38,745 nucleotides of DNA from Paludibacteraceae bacterium (GTDB lineage Bacteria > Bacteroidota > Bacteroidia > Bacteroidales > Paludibacteraceae): assembly GCA_017457295.1 (NCBI GenBank), contig JAFTHS010000056.1, positions 1-38,745 on the forward strand. Direction: 5' to 3'. The notes beneath the pieces are model-generated. The model had not been told where the DNA came from. It was given only the letters and a program-made list of their open reading frames with translations, and did no database searches. The translations under genes and the position numbers were made by a program. This document shows positions 17,410 through 26,951 of this stretch, piece after piece; position 1 is the stretch's first letter, and every line of letters starts with the position of its first letter.

Positions 17410-18741
17410 TTATTTATCGAAATAATCTCTATTGAACAATGCTAATCGTCTATCCAATTCCTCATATTGATCTTCTCGAATACAAGATACACAACCACGC
17501 ATGCCCTCTCGTTGAGCACCAGTGCTAGCAAGCGAGATAGCAGATATTCCATAGTAAATCAGTTTGTTAACCATCTTCTCACCCGTCCAATCCTTGTATC
17601 CAAAGGTAAAGAAGAAACCATCGCCTACCTCTTCATCATCGGCATCCTTGTCATAAACAATATGGAAACCATTGCGAAGCATAATTTCCTTGACCAATTT
17701 AGATCTTCGTGCATATTCGCGGGTTGTTGTTACAAAGTCAATCTTGCCCTGACATGCTGCCTTAAACATAGCAGTCATAGCAAACTGCACACTATGCGTC
17801 ACGCCCGAAGATAAACTATAAAGCACATTGTAGATGAAGTTGCGCAAGAACTCACCATCGTTCTGATAGCGTTCTGCCAAGGTGGCAAATCGGCGGTGTG
17901 CCAAATATGGATTGATAGCGATAATCGCCGCACGCTGACCAGCATACGAAAACATCTTAGAGCAAGAAATCATATGCAAACAGTTGTTGGTATAGCGACC
18001 CACCGTAGGTTGATAAGGTGGCTCGTATGGAATGCCTCGTTCCGTATCTCGGAAGTCCATATTTAGATAAGCCAAGTCCTCAATAACCAGCACGTTATAT
18101 AGCGAAGCCAGACGACCAATAATCTCCAGTTCGCGCTCTGTAAGGCACATCCATGATGGGTTATTGGGGTTGGAGAAAAGCATAGCCGCTATCCTACCCG
18201 ACTTGAAATGGCGCTCCAGTTCTTCTGCCAATGCCTCGCCACGGAAATCTGCGACATCAAATGAATCCACTCTTACACCAATCACCTTGCATTGTTGTTT
18301 CTGCACAGGGAAGCAAGGATCAAGAAAGAGGATTGTATCGCGTTTCTCGTCCAGCTGCGACACCAGCATATTGATGGCAAAAGCCGCTTGCATACTGCCT
18401 ACTGTTGGCACGATGCACTCTGTAGGAATATCCAAGTTCATAAACGCACGTACAAACTCGCTACCCCAGTGTTTCACTTCTGTGATACCCGTAATGAGCG
18501 GGTACTTGGAGCCCATGCCCGCTTTGAGGGCTTTGTGCTCAGCTGTGATGCCAATCTGCTCGGCTGGCAATCCTGGTTCGCCGAGTTCCATGTGGATAAA
18601 CTTCACACCTGTCGCGCGTTCGATATCGTTGACTACGCCCACAAGTTGGCGAATGGATGACGCACCCAATTCCTTGGCGTTGCGCAGACCAAAATCAATA
18701 CAGGTTTGGTCCACAAGTTGTTTGTTCAGAGGAAAACTCAT
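17410..18741 (-). CDS. PLP-dependent aminotransferase, 443 aa
   Basis: Fold-type I aminotransferase of a longer type than the one at 10506. SNPNNPS (190-196), the segment VIEDLAYLNMDF (219-230), the Schiff-base lysine in SCSKMFSYAGQR (Lys262) and the phosphate-site Arg270 are visible. The N-terminal half holds MELGEPGLPA. The operon with iorAB predicts that its substrate is an amino acid whose 2-oxoacid feeds IorAB, for instance an aromatic amino acid. This is inference. Its start codon is part of an inverted repeat that also includes the iorB stop. Confidence 0.9.
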   Translation of the reverse strand: MSFPLNKQLVDQTCIDFGLRNAKELGASSIRQLVGVVNDIERATGVKFIHMELGEPGLPAEQIGITAEHKALKAGMGSKYPLITGITEVKHWGSEFVRAFMNLDIPTECIVPTVGSMQAAFAINMLVSQLDEKRDTILFLDPCFPVQKQQCKVIGVRVDSFDVADFRGEALAEELERHFKSGRIAAMLFSNPNNPSWMCLTERELEIIGRLASLYNVLVIEDLAYLNMDFRDTERGIPYEPPYQPTVGRYTNNCLHMISCSKMFSYAGQRAAIIAINPYLAHRRFATLAERYQNDGEFLRNFIYNVLYSLSSGVTHSVQFAMTAMFKAACQGKIDFVTTTREYARRSKLVKEIMLRNGFHIVYDKDADDEEVGDGFFFTFGYKDWTGEKMVNKLIYYGISAISLASTGAQREGMRGCVSCIREDQYEELDRRLALFNRDYFDK

Positions 18742-18781
18742 GGTAATTATGAATTTTGAATGATGAATTAAGAATTACCAT
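18740..18781 (-). promoter_or_regulatory. Inverted repeat joining the iorB stop and the aminotransferase start
   Basis: ATGGTAATT (18740-18748) and AATTACCAT (18773-18781) are perfect 9-bp inverted arms with 24 nt between. In the mRNA the 3' arm contains most of the AUG of the aminotransferase and the 5' arm contains the iorB stop, so a hairpin could mask the start until ribosomes leave iorB. Confidence 0.45.
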
Positions 18782-19386
18782 TGTGTTCCATACATTTTCC
18801 ACAAGGTAGAACTATTTACATTCTCGTATCCTGCTTCGATAGCAGCCAAGTTAGCAGCGACTACGGCTTCGCCTTTACGAGCAAAGATACGCTTCACACC
18901 CTCTACAATCTTATTATAATTGATACCCAACATCGGGATCGCGGCGCCTAGCAGCACCATATTGGCTGCTTGCAAAGGAGCACCAGCTTCCTTTGCCAAT
19001 GCCTCTACATCCAAGAGCACATGATGAGGAATGGCCTCAATATGCTTGATAACCTCCTCAATCTCAGGATAATTAGGAATATTCACAAAGGGTTTGCTGC
19101 TGGTAACAATCCAACCTTCTTCTTTCAAATAAGGCAGATAGCGCAATGCTTCCATCGGTTCGAGCGAGATAATGATATCTGCCCCACCCTTGGATATTAG
19201 ATCTGAATAGATAGGGTCGGAAGAGAGACGGAGATTAGATTGTACATCGCCACCTCGTTGGCTCATACCATGTACCTCGGCTTGTTTGAGATACAGCCCT
19301 TCGTTCAATGCTGCATCACCTATCACAGTGGCAATAGAGAGGATACCTTGTCCACCTACGCCTGCTAAAATAATATCGCGTTTCAT
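18775..19386 (-). CDS. iorB: Indolepyruvate oxidoreductase subunit beta, 203 aa
   Basis: Gamma-domain subunit of the 2-oxoacid:ferredoxin oxidoreductase family. The N-terminal GVGGQGILS (9-17), the EVHGMSQRGGDVQS segment (37-50) and ISLEPMEALRYL are typical of IorB. Together with IorA it decarboxylates aryl-pyruvates to aryl-acetyl-CoA with transfer of electrons to ferredoxin. The gene follows iorA by 35 nt of AT-rich linker. Confidence 0.94.
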   Translation of the reverse strand: MKRDIILAGVGGQGILSIATVIGDAALNEGLYLKQAEVHGMSQRGGDVQSNLRLSSDPIYSDLISKGGADIIISLEPMEALRYLPYLKEEGWIVTSSKPFVNIPNYPEIEEVIKHIEAIPHHVLLDVEALAKEAGAPLQAANMVLLGAAIPMLGINYNKIVEGVKRIFARKGEAVVAANLAAIEAGYENVNSSTLWKMYGTQW

Positions 19387-19421
19387 AAGTTAATTATGAA
19401 TTATAAATTTTGAATAAAGAA
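19387..19421. repeat. AT-rich linker between iorA and iorB
   Basis: The 35-bp gap is made of the words TTAATTATGAATT, AATTTTGAAT and AAGAATTA. The same words occur in the iorB-aminotransferase gap (18742-18774). I see no promoter. Confidence 0.55.
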
Positions 19422-21062
19422 TTATTTCTTGGCTTTGAGGTGTCGTTTGAGTGTTTGGATGCACTCGCGACGAGCAATGACAACACTGGTGCCGTTGTAT
19501 GCTACCTCCTCGCGGAGCACTTGTTTGATTTCCTCCATATTCTTTGGCAATGGCACTACCACACGCACGTGCTCTGGCTCTACGCCCAAACCAAGACAGA
19601 TAGCCTCCAAGCGACCTGTACCAGCTGAGTCTTGTCCTCCAGTCATACCAGTGGTGAGGTTATCAGAGATGAGCACCACCACATTAGCACGGCTATTCAC
19701 ACAGTCCAATAATCCTGTCATACCCGAATGGGTGAACGTGCTATCGCCAATCACGGCAAACGAAGGGAATTGCCCTGCATCTGCTGCACCTTTGGCCATC
19801 GTAATGCTAGCACCCATTTCTACGCACGCATGGATAGCGTGGAATGGCGACAAAGCGCCTAAAGTATAGCAACCGATATCACCAAATATCTTAGATCCTT
19901 CGTGCTCAGCAGCTACCTCATTGAGTGCTGCATACATATCGCGGTGTCCACAACCTTGACATAATGCAGGTGGTCTTCCTACCACTATCTCCGGAACTAC
20001 CTTGTTGCTTTCCCCGCTCATTTTTCCTTTTTCTAGCGCTTCGCGTACGCTGTCAGGTGTCAGTTCTCCCATACGAGGCAAGTCGCCTGTCAAACGACCT
20101 TTCACAGCCACTGTCGATGGTACCATACCACGAAGCAACTCTTCTACCACAGGTTGTCCCTCTTCCAATACCAAGATCTCTTCTGCTCCATCAACCACCA
20201 TCTGTTCAATCAATGCCTTTGGTAATGGATATTGAGTAATCTTCAATATACTTTGGTCTCTCACCTCATCGCCTAATCGCTCAATAGCCTCCATCAAATA
20301 ATTATACGCAATACCTGTAGTAACAAAGGCCTTCTTGGTTTGTATACCCTTAGTATAGGTGTTGTATAGCGACTCTTCGCTTGTTTGCACAAAATCCGCT
20401 TGCGATTCTACTAATTCTGCGTAGTTTTTACGTGCGAATGCAGGCAGTAAGATAAAGTGATTCGTATTCTCGGGCGCAGAAAGACAATTTTGTTCACGAG
20501 GAGTATCAATTGTCTCTACTATGGCGCGCGAGTGTGCCATGCGTGTAGTCACGCGCAAGAGAATAGGTGTGCGCAACGATTCAGATAAATCAAAGGCATA
20601 ATGCATCATGTCATATGCCTCCTGTTGATTGCTTGGCTCAAGGCACGGGATCATAGCGAATTTGGCATAGAAACGCGAGTCTTGCTCGTTTTGTGACGAG
20701 TGCATCGATGGGTCATCTGCTGCCACTACTACCAATCCGCCATTTACGCCAGTGATAGCGGCATTCATGAACGCATCTGCACACACATTCATTCCCACAT
20801 GCTTCATACAGACTAGCGCACGCTTGCCCATATACGACATTCCGAGAGCGCCTTCCATGGCAGTCTTCTCATTGGTTGCCCATTGGCAGAATATCTTGCC
20901 TGTTGCAACAGAATTTGTGGAAAGTGCTTTGCGTTTCTCACATAATTGTATATACTCGGTAATTTCGGTGGATGGTGTACCAGGATAGGCATATACTCCA
21001 CTCAATCCAGCATCAATAGCGCCTTGCGCTATGGCTTCATCGCCCAAAAGTAGGTGCTTCAT
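19422..21062 (-). CDS. iorA: Indolepyruvate ferredoxin oxidoreductase subunit alpha, short form, 546 aa
   Basis: Thiamine-pyrophosphate subunit. YAYPGTPSTEI at residues 24-34 starts the pyrimidine-binding domain; the TPP/metal domain shows CQGCGHRDMYAAL, GDIGCYTLGALSPFHA, MGASITMAKGAA and GDSTFTHSGMTGLLD with the metal-ligand Asn in LISDNLTTGMTGGQ. Classical IorA is about 600-640 aa with a C-terminal domain binding two [4Fe-4S] clusters; this protein ends soon after the TPP domain and lacks the CxxCxxC motifs. Electrons must then leave through another protein. First gene of its operon, with a promoter at 21126-21157. Confidence 0.93.
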   Translation of the reverse strand: MKHLLLGDEAIAQGAIDAGLSGVYAYPGTPSTEITEYIQLCEKRKALSTNSVATGKIFCQWATNEKTAMEGALGMSYMGKRALVCMKHVGMNVCADAFMNAAITGVNGGLVVVAADDPSMHSSQNEQDSRFYAKFAMIPCLEPSNQQEAYDMMHYAFDLSESLRTPILLRVTTRMAHSRAIVETIDTPREQNCLSAPENTNHFILLPAFARKNYAELVESQADFVQTSEESLYNTYTKGIQTKKAFVTTGIAYNYLMEAIERLGDEVRDQSILKITQYPLPKALIEQMVVDGAEEILVLEEGQPVVEELLRGMVPSTVAVKGRLTGDLPRMGELTPDSVREALEKGKMSGESNKVVPEIVVGRPPALCQGCGHRDMYAALNEVAAEHEGSKIFGDIGCYTLGALSPFHAIHACVEMGASITMAKGAADAGQFPSFAVIGDSTFTHSGMTGLLDCVNSRANVVVLISDNLTTGMTGGQDSAGTGRLEAICLGLGVEPEHVRVVVPLPKNMEEIKQVLREEVAYNGTSVVIARRECIQTLKRHLKAKK

Positions 21063-21125
21063 GGTCTTTAATAATCAACGATTGATTGTTAATAATTAAT
21101 CTTTCTCTCTTAATATAAAGGTGCG

Positions 21126-21157
21126 CAAAGATACAATTTTTTTTACAAACACACAAA
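21126..21157 (-). promoter_or_regulatory. ior operon promoter
   Basis: Minus strand TTTG (21154-21157), 20-nt spacer, TATCTTTG (21126-21133). Leader of about 58 nt before iorA. Confidence 0.82.
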
Positions 21158-21278
21158 TATATACCCCAAATATATGGTATTTATGTTGCATAACATAATA
21201 ATATGGGTAAGACCTCTTGTTATGGTAGTTGTATCCATAAAGAATATTATGTCTGAGAATAAAAATTCAAGCCAAACG

Positions 21279-21310
21279 CTTGCATATATGCATTTTTTGT
21301 AGTACCTTTG
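21279..21310 (+). promoter_or_regulatory. Promoter of the TonB-dependent receptor and mutS
   Basis: CTTG (21279-21282), 20-nt spacer, TACCTTTG (21303-21310). The -33 has one mismatch. About 120 bp of AT-rich DNA without further signals separate it from the divergent ior promoter. Confidence 0.75.
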
Positions 21311-21342
21311 TCGGCTAATTGTGTAGGAATAACATATTTTAT

Positions 21343-23841
21343 ATGTTCAATATCAGAATATATCATATTTTTGCTATACTCGTTGCCATTTTCATCAATG
21401 GTAGCATTGTTGCAAAGGGGCATGAAGTAAGGGTGTTTGGATATGTATTGGATACAGACAACCGTGGCGTGGAGTTAGCCAACGTGTATGTGGAAGAAAA
21501 TACCATAACTGGTACTACTACCAATCAGAATGGCTATTACGAACTATTTGTAGAGATACAAGACACCGTCACACTAGTGTATTCCATGATTGGATACGAG
21601 ACAATCCGCCAACAACTTTATACTGCGCGCGATGTGATTGGTATCAACGTGGTACTACCAACCAACGAGGAACTGCTCAATGAAATCACCGTTCGCGGTA
21701 TTCAGCGTCAAACAAACAATATGGATCACGTGGATATAGGCGTAGCACGACTGATGCCCGATGCCACCGGCGGAGGAATAGAAAGTCTGCTCATCACGTT
21801 TGCAGGTGTGAGTCAGAACAACGAAACCAGTAGTCAATACAATGTGCGTGGCGGTACTTTTGATGAAAACTCGGTGTATGTGAATGGCATAGAAGTGCAT
21901 CGCCCCCTACTGATTCGTAATGGTCAACAAGAAGGATTGAGTTTTGTGAATACCGATATGGTGGAGAACGTGGATTTCTCAGCAGGCGGATTTGATGCAC
22001 AATATGGCGATAAGATGTCATCGGTATTGGATATTCGCTACAAACGTCCCACACGATTGGAGTCACGATTGAGTATGAGTCTGTTGGGAGCAAGTGCCTA
22101 CGTGGGTTGGGGCGATAGCATTCAAAGTCAGATGCATGGCATACGCTATAAAACATCGCGTTACCTGCTGGGTACAATGAACACAAAAGGTGAATATGAT
22201 CCTAACTTCATTGATTACCAAACACAAATGACGTGGAAAGTGGGGAATAAAAATGCTGCTGGAGAAAAGCCATGGGAAATTACACTGATGGGGAATTTCT
22301 CACAAAACAGTTATATATTTGAGCCCGACTCATCTAAAGATACAGATGGAACTCTGCAAAAAGCGATACAGAAGACTATCTATTTTGAAGGAAAAGAAAA
22401 GGACATGTTTCGTACTGCCTTTGCCGCATTAAGCGCCAAACATCAACTGAACAAGAATGTACGTTTGGGCATTGATTTGAGCGGTTTCTATACACACGAA
22501 ACAGAAACCTTTGATATACGAAGCGAATTCATTCTAAGTGACAAACCTGCAAATGGCAACAACAATTACAACAATAATACACAAGAAAACATCAGCGGTA
22601 ATATCCAAGGCGAAGGGATATTGGGGACAGGAACATTCCATGAGCATGCGCGCAACACACTACAAGCAAGCATGATTACCCTCGCCCATACAGGCGAATG
22701 GAAGAAAAACGAAAACAAATTGGAATGGGGAGTGAGTGGACAAATAGAAATGATAAACGACCATATCAGCGAATGGGAATGGCGCGACTCTATGGGGTAC
22801 AGTATGCCCAATCTAGATAAGGAAATGGCATTGTACTACTCACTGAAAGGTAATGCAAATATGTTCAACGGACGCATACAGGCCTACGCACAGGACACCT
22901 ATCGCTGGACCACTAGCCAAGGAGACGTACTGCTGACTGGTGGTATGCGACTCAATTGGTGGAGCTACACCAACGAAGTGCTGCCCTCCCCTCGACTGAG
23001 CGTAGTATGGATGCCCGGATGGAAACGAGACTTCACCTTCCGCGTAGCAACAGGTTTATATTACCAAGCACCATTCTATAAAGAACTTCGCCAAGTGATT
23101 CAAGAAGATGGTGGAGTTAATCGCATATTCCTCAATGACAGTCTAAAAGCACAACGATCATGGCAATTAGTACTGGGTACTGATTATTATTTCCGAGCAT
23201 GGGGACGCCCATTTAAATTTACAGCAGAAGCCTATGGCAAACTCATAGATAGAATGGAGAGTTACACTGTGGACAATGTGCGTATCCGCTATTCGGGTGT
23301 GAATGATAGCAAAGGTTATACCATTGGTTTGGACCTAAAGTTGATGGGAGAGTTGGTACCAGGTGCTGACTCATGGATTAGTTTCTCTACCATGCGCAGT
23401 AGAATGCGATTCATAGATGATAAATATGAATTGGGATGGATTCCTACTCCACAAGAACAACGATACAATCTGACTATTTACTTCCAAGATTATATCCCCC
23501 GTCTCCCACAATACAAAGTGAGTTTGAAGTTGATATGGAGCGAAGGTCTGCCATTCGGTTATCCGCGCAATGAGAAGATGAGATACCTTGGACACTTGTC
23601 TGATTATAATCGTATAGACATTGGTGCAAGTCGCACATTTTCAGCTAGTACAGACAAATGGATGAGAAAATCCAAACATATTGATAGTTGGACAGTACAG
23701 TTGGATGTGATTAACCTGATAGGCACACAAAACGAAAACAGCAAATATTGGGTTACCGACGCAAAAGGACAACAATGGGCCACATCCAATAAGTTGACAG
23801 GCAGAATGTTTAATTTGAAATTTGATGTAAAAATCAAATAG
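21343..23841 (+). CDS. TonB-dependent outer membrane receptor, 832 aa
   Basis: Outer membrane beta-barrel transporter energised by TonB. A signal peptide covers about residues 1-25; a carboxypeptidase-regulatory-like domain follows (about 28-105: GYVLDTDNRGVELANVYV... TTNQNGYYEL), then the plug (about 110-220, including YNVRGGTFDENSVYVNGIEV and FSAGGFDAQYGDKMSSVLDI), and a barrel up to a C-terminal LKFDVKIK. No SusD-like partner is present, so this is not a classical SusCD pair, and the substrate is unknown. The start at 21343 is preferred over the in-frame TTG at 21319. mutS follows after 32 bp without a promoter. Confidence 0.93.
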   Translation: MFNIRIYHIFAILVAIFINGSIVAKGHEVRVFGYVLDTDNRGVELANVYVEENTITGTTTNQNGYYELFVEIQDTVTLVYSMIGYETIRQQLYTARDVIGINVVLPTNEELLNEITVRGIQRQTNNMDHVDIGVARLMPDATGGGIESLLITFAGVSQNNETSSQYNVRGGTFDENSVYVNGIEVHRPLLIRNGQQEGLSFVNTDMVENVDFSAGGFDAQYGDKMSSVLDIRYKRPTRLESRLSMSLLGASAYVGWGDSIQSQMHGIRYKTSRYLLGTMNTKGEYDPNFIDYQTQMTWKVGNKNAAGEKPWEITLMGNFSQNSYIFEPDSSKDTDGTLQKAIQKTIYFEGKEKDMFRTAFAALSAKHQLNKNVRLGIDLSGFYTHETETFDIRSEFILSDKPANGNNNYNNNTQENISGNIQGEGILGTGTFHEHARNTLQASMITLAHTGEWKKNENKLEWGVSGQIEMINDHISEWEWRDSMGYSMPNLDKEMALYYSLKGNANMFNGRIQAYAQDTYRWTTSQGDVLLTGGMRLNWWSYTNEVLPSPRLSVVWMPGWKRDFTFRVATGLYYQAPFYKELRQVIQEDGGVNRIFLNDSLKAQRSWQLVLGTDYYFRAWGRPFKFTAEAYGKLIDRMESYTVDNVRIRYSGVNDSKGYTIGLDLKLMGELVPGADSWISFSTMRSRMRFIDDKYELGWIPTPQEQRYNLTIYFQDYIPRLPQYKVSLKLIWSEGLPFGYPRNEKMRYLGHLSDYNRIDIGASRTFSASTDKWMRKSKHIDSWTVQLDVINLIGTQNENSKYWVTDAKGQQWATSNKLTGRMFNLKFDVKIK

Positions 23842-23873
23842 AGATTAGAGATAAAAGTAAAAGATAGATACTT

Positions 23874-26504
23874 ATGAGCAAAGTGAATGAAATAGAAACT
23901 CCCATGATGAAGCAATTTCGCGAAATCAAGAACCAATATCCCGATGCAATATTGCTATTTCGTTGTGGCGACTTCTATGAAACATACGCAGAGGATGCAG
24001 TGCGCGCTAGCAAAATACTCAATATCACCCTTACCCATCGTAGCAATGGCGCAAGTAAAGAAGCCAAAAACCTAGAGATGGCCGGTTTTCCTTTCCATGC
24101 ACTCGATACCTATCTTCCAAAGCTGGTTCGTGCAGGCATGCGTGTGGCCATCTGCGACCAATTAGAAGATCCTAAACTGACCAAGAAACTGGTAAAACGC
24201 GGTGTTACTGAATTGGTTACACCAGGTGTCAGTTATTCCGAAACCACCCTACAACAACGCGAAAACACATGGTTAGCTTGCGTGCAATGGGGAAAACAAT
24301 CCGTGGGAATAGCATTCTTAGATATATCTACTGGCGAGTATCTTGTAGCAGAAGGTACACAAGATTATGTGGACAAGTTGTTGGTGAACTTTGCTCCAAA
24401 AGAGGTGCTATTCATGCGTGGGAAAAAGCGTGATTTTGAAAATGCATTCGGCAACAAATACTTCACCTTCGAACTCGACGACTGGATGATGACTCCTGAA
24501 GCTACTAACGAGCGATTGATAAAGCAATTCAATGTGCAAAACTTAAAAGGATTTGGCATTGACAACTTACCTCAAGGGATAATCGCAGCAGGAGCAATAC
24601 TACACTATCTAAATGCTACACAGCATCTGCAGACAGGTCATATCCAACATCTTAGTCGTATTGAAGAAGATAAATACGTATGGATGGACCGATTTACCAT
24701 ACGCAACCTAGAATTACTCAGCGGTCAACGCGAGAATAGTATCACGCTTTACGATATTATCGATCGCACTATTACTCCGATGGGCGGTCGCCTACTCCAT
24801 CGTTGGTTGGCTTTCCCTCTCAAAGAGGTCCGCCCCATTCGTAATCGACAAATGGTGGTAGAATATCTCTTCCGCCATCCTGAGCATCGTGAGATTATTC
24901 GTCAGAATCTTCATCGCATTCAGGATATGGAGCGTATGGTCAGCAAAGTATCAACTGGGCGTATCACTCCTCGCGAGATGGTGCAGCTTAGTCATGCCTT
25001 GACTGCTATCATTCCTATTAAGGAAGTGTGCGAACAGGCCCACGAAAATGCATATCTCCATCTTCTCGGCGAACAGCTATCACTCTGCACCGAGATACGC
25101 GAACGTATCCAACGTGAGATTGTGCCAGAGCCACCATCAATGCAAGGAAAACCCAATATATTTGCACGGGGTATTGATGCTCAATTAGACGAGTTGCGAG
25201 ATATACAAACCAATGGAAAAAATTACCTATTACAATTGCAGCAACGCGAGATTGATGCTACTGGTATTAGTAGTTTGAAAATTGGATACAACAATGTATT
25301 TGGCTACTACTTGGAGGTGCGTAATACCTATAAAGAGCAAGTACCCGAGGAGTGGATACGCAAACAGACGCTTGTGAATGCAGAGCGGTATATTACACAA
25401 GAGCTCAAAGAGTACGAGGAAAAGATTCTAACTGCTGAATCACAAATTCAGATTATAGAAAATCGCCTTTATACCGAACTTATGTTAGCAATGACTGAAT
25501 ATGTTGCACAAATGCAGCAGAATGCTGCTGTAATAGCGCAATTAGATTGCTTGATGAGTTTTGCCACTGTTGCAGTGGAAAATCGCTATATCTGCCCAGA
25601 TATCAATGATAGTCTAGTAGTGGATATACGTCAAGGACGCCACCCCGTAATCGAAAAGCAGTTGCCACTTGATGAAGAGTATGTGCCTAATGATGTGCTC
25701 CTTGATAACAATGGTCAGCAAATCATCATCCTTACTGGACCCAATATGGCAGGTAAATCTGCCTTACTTCGCCAAACAGCCCTCATTGTATTGATGGCAC
25801 AAATGGGTAGTTTTGTACCTGCAGAGAGTGCAAGCATCGGTGTGGTGGACAAGATATTCACGCGCGTGGGCGCAAGCGATAATATATCGGTAGGCGAAAG
25901 TACTTTCATGGTAGAGATGAACGAGGCAGCTAGTATCTTGAATAATCTCAGTGAACGTAGTTTGGTGCTTTTTGACGAATTAGGACGCGGAACTAGCACA
26001 TACGATGGTATATCCATTGCTTGGGCTATCGTAGAATATATCCACGAACAAAAAGGACATGCTAAAACCCTATTTGCTACCCACTACCACGAACTTAACG
26101 AGATGGAAAAGAATTTCTCTCGCATTCGCAATTATAATGTATCAGTTCGCGAAGTAGATAACAAAGTGATCTTCATGCGCAAATTGGTACGTGGCGGTTC
26201 AGAACATAGTTTCGGTATTCATGTGGCCAAATTGGCCGGTATGCCAATGTCAATCGTAGAACGCGCCAACCAGATATTAGCAGATATGGAAGGCAGCAAT
26301 ACCAAACAAACGGTCGCACAAGTGGGTAGCGGAAAGGCCGCAGTAAGTGCTCCTGAAGGCATGCAACTGAGTTTCTTCCAATTGGACGATCCTGTACTAG
26401 AGCAAATACGCGACGAAGTTAAATCATTAGATATAAACAATCTTACGCCACTTGAAGCACTCAACAAGTTGAGTGAAATAAAGAAACTGGTTGGTGGGAA
26501 ATAA
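23874..26504 (+). CDS. mutS: DNA mismatch repair protein MutS, 876 aa
   Basis: Recognises mismatches and small loops and recruits MutL. The mismatch-binding motif GDFYETY gives Phe34 and Glu36 near the N-terminus. The connector, lever and clamp domains follow, then the ABC-type ATPase with Walker [15 protein letters not shown] (about 620), signature [13 protein letters not shown], Walker [17 protein letters not shown] (about 700) and the switch histidine in FATHYHEL. The full length indicates MutS1, not MutS2. The start is supported by a gap of 32 bp after the receptor gene. Confidence 0.98.
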   Translation: MSKVNEIETPMMKQFREIKNQYPDAILLFRCGDFYETYAEDAVRASKILNITLTHRSNGASKEAKNLEMAGFPFHALDTYLPKLVRAGMRVAICDQLEDPKLTKKLVKRGVTELVTPGVSYSETTLQQRENTWLACVQWGKQSVGIAFLDISTGEYLVAEGTQDYVDKLLVNFAPKEVLFMRGKKRDFENAFGNKYFTFELDDWMMTPEATNERLIKQFNVQNLKGFGIDNLPQGIIAAGAILHYLNATQHLQTGHIQHLSRIEEDKYVWMDRFTIRNLELLSGQRENSITLYDIIDRTITPMGGRLLHRWLAFPLKEVRPIRNRQMVVEYLFRHPEHREIIRQNLHRIQDMERMVSKVSTGRITPREMVQLSHALTAIIPIKEVCEQAHENAYLHLLGEQLSLCTEIRERIQREIVPEPPSMQGKPNIFARGIDAQLDELRDIQTNGKNYLLQLQQREIDATGISSLKIGYNNVFGYYLEVRNTYKEQVPEEWIRKQTLVNAERYITQELKEYEEKILTAESQIQIIENRLYTELMLAMTEYVAQMQQNAAVIAQLDCLMSFATVAVENRYICPDINDSLVVDIRQGRHPVIEKQLPLDEEYVPNDVLLDNNGQQIIILTGPNMAGKSALLRQTALIVLMAQMGSFVPAESASIGVVDKIFTRVGASDNISVGESTFMVEMNEAASILNNLSERSLVLFDELGRGTSTYDGISIAWAIVEYIHEQKGHAKTLFATHYHELNEMEKNFSRIRNYNVSVREVDNKVIFMRKLVRGGSEHSFGIHVAKLAGMPMSIVERANQILADMEGSNTKQTVAQVGSGKAAVSAPEGMQLSFFQLDDPVLEQIRDEVKSLDINNLTPLEALNKLSEIKKLVGGK

Positions 26505-26542
26505 CGTTTTTTTCATAAAAGATATTCAATCTTTAAGAAAAA

Positions 26543-26574
26543 TTTGGTCTATATCAAAAAATGTAGTAACTTTG
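26543..26574 (+). promoter_or_regulatory. Promoter of the small lipoprotein gene
   Basis: TTTG (26543-26546), 20-nt spacer, TAACTTTG (26567-26574); leader of about 34 nt. Confidence 0.8.
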
Positions 26575-26613
26575 CTCTACAAATCAAGTATTAACCATAA
26601 AATTATATTTACA

Positions 26614-26880
26614 ATGAAAAAAATCGTTATTGCATGTGCCGTAATTTTGGCAGGCATATTGAGCAGTTGTGGCGATACAAATTATTGCTACGAAGTGACA
26701 ACCACTATTAAAGCTCCTATTGAGGTGACAACCACAACTTACCATTGGTGTACATCTAATGAGCTTGAGGTTATCAAAGAAGACCTCAAAGAAACACAAA
26801 AAAATTTAGGTATTGCAGAAGACAATATCACTATTAAGGCTACACGTACAAGCAAGAGCGAAGGCGACTGCCACAAATAA
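26614..26880 (+). CDS. Small lipoprotein of unknown function, 88 aa
   Basis: Not recognised. A lipoprotein signal ends in the lipobox LSSC with Cys19, so the mature protein is about 70 residues attached to a membrane. It contains a short internal duplication (EVTTTIKAP / EVTTTTYH), three more cysteines, and a charged helical stretch in the second half. The frame is open upstream to 26491, but the promoter and signal peptide place the start at 26614. Monocistronic, between its own promoter and a strong terminator. Confidence 0.8.
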   Translation: MKKIVIACAVILAGILSSCGDTNYCYEVTTTIKAPIEVTTTTYHWCTSNELEVIKEDLKETQKNLGIAEDNITIKATRTSKSEGDCHK

Positions 26881-26895
26881 TGTAGCAACAAAGAT

Positions 26896-26929
26896 AAAAA
26901 GACACTAGGAATTCCTAGTGTCTTTTTTT
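26896..26929. terminator. Bidirectional terminator between the small lipoprotein and the envelope operon
   Basis: GACACTAGGAATTCCTAGTGTC (26901-26922) is a perfect 22-bp palindrome, with A5 before and T7 after. It ends the lipoprotein transcript and the convergent six-gene operon. Confidence 0.9.
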
Positions 26930-26951
26930 GAATATATGCCTTATAGAATAA

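Noticed and set aside
25734..25776. Unusual Walker A in MutS (Ala instead of Gly in the middle, Ala instead of Thr after Ser)
   Set aside because: The lysine and serine needed for nucleotide binding are present and to my knowledge this variant is common in Bacteroidota MutS.
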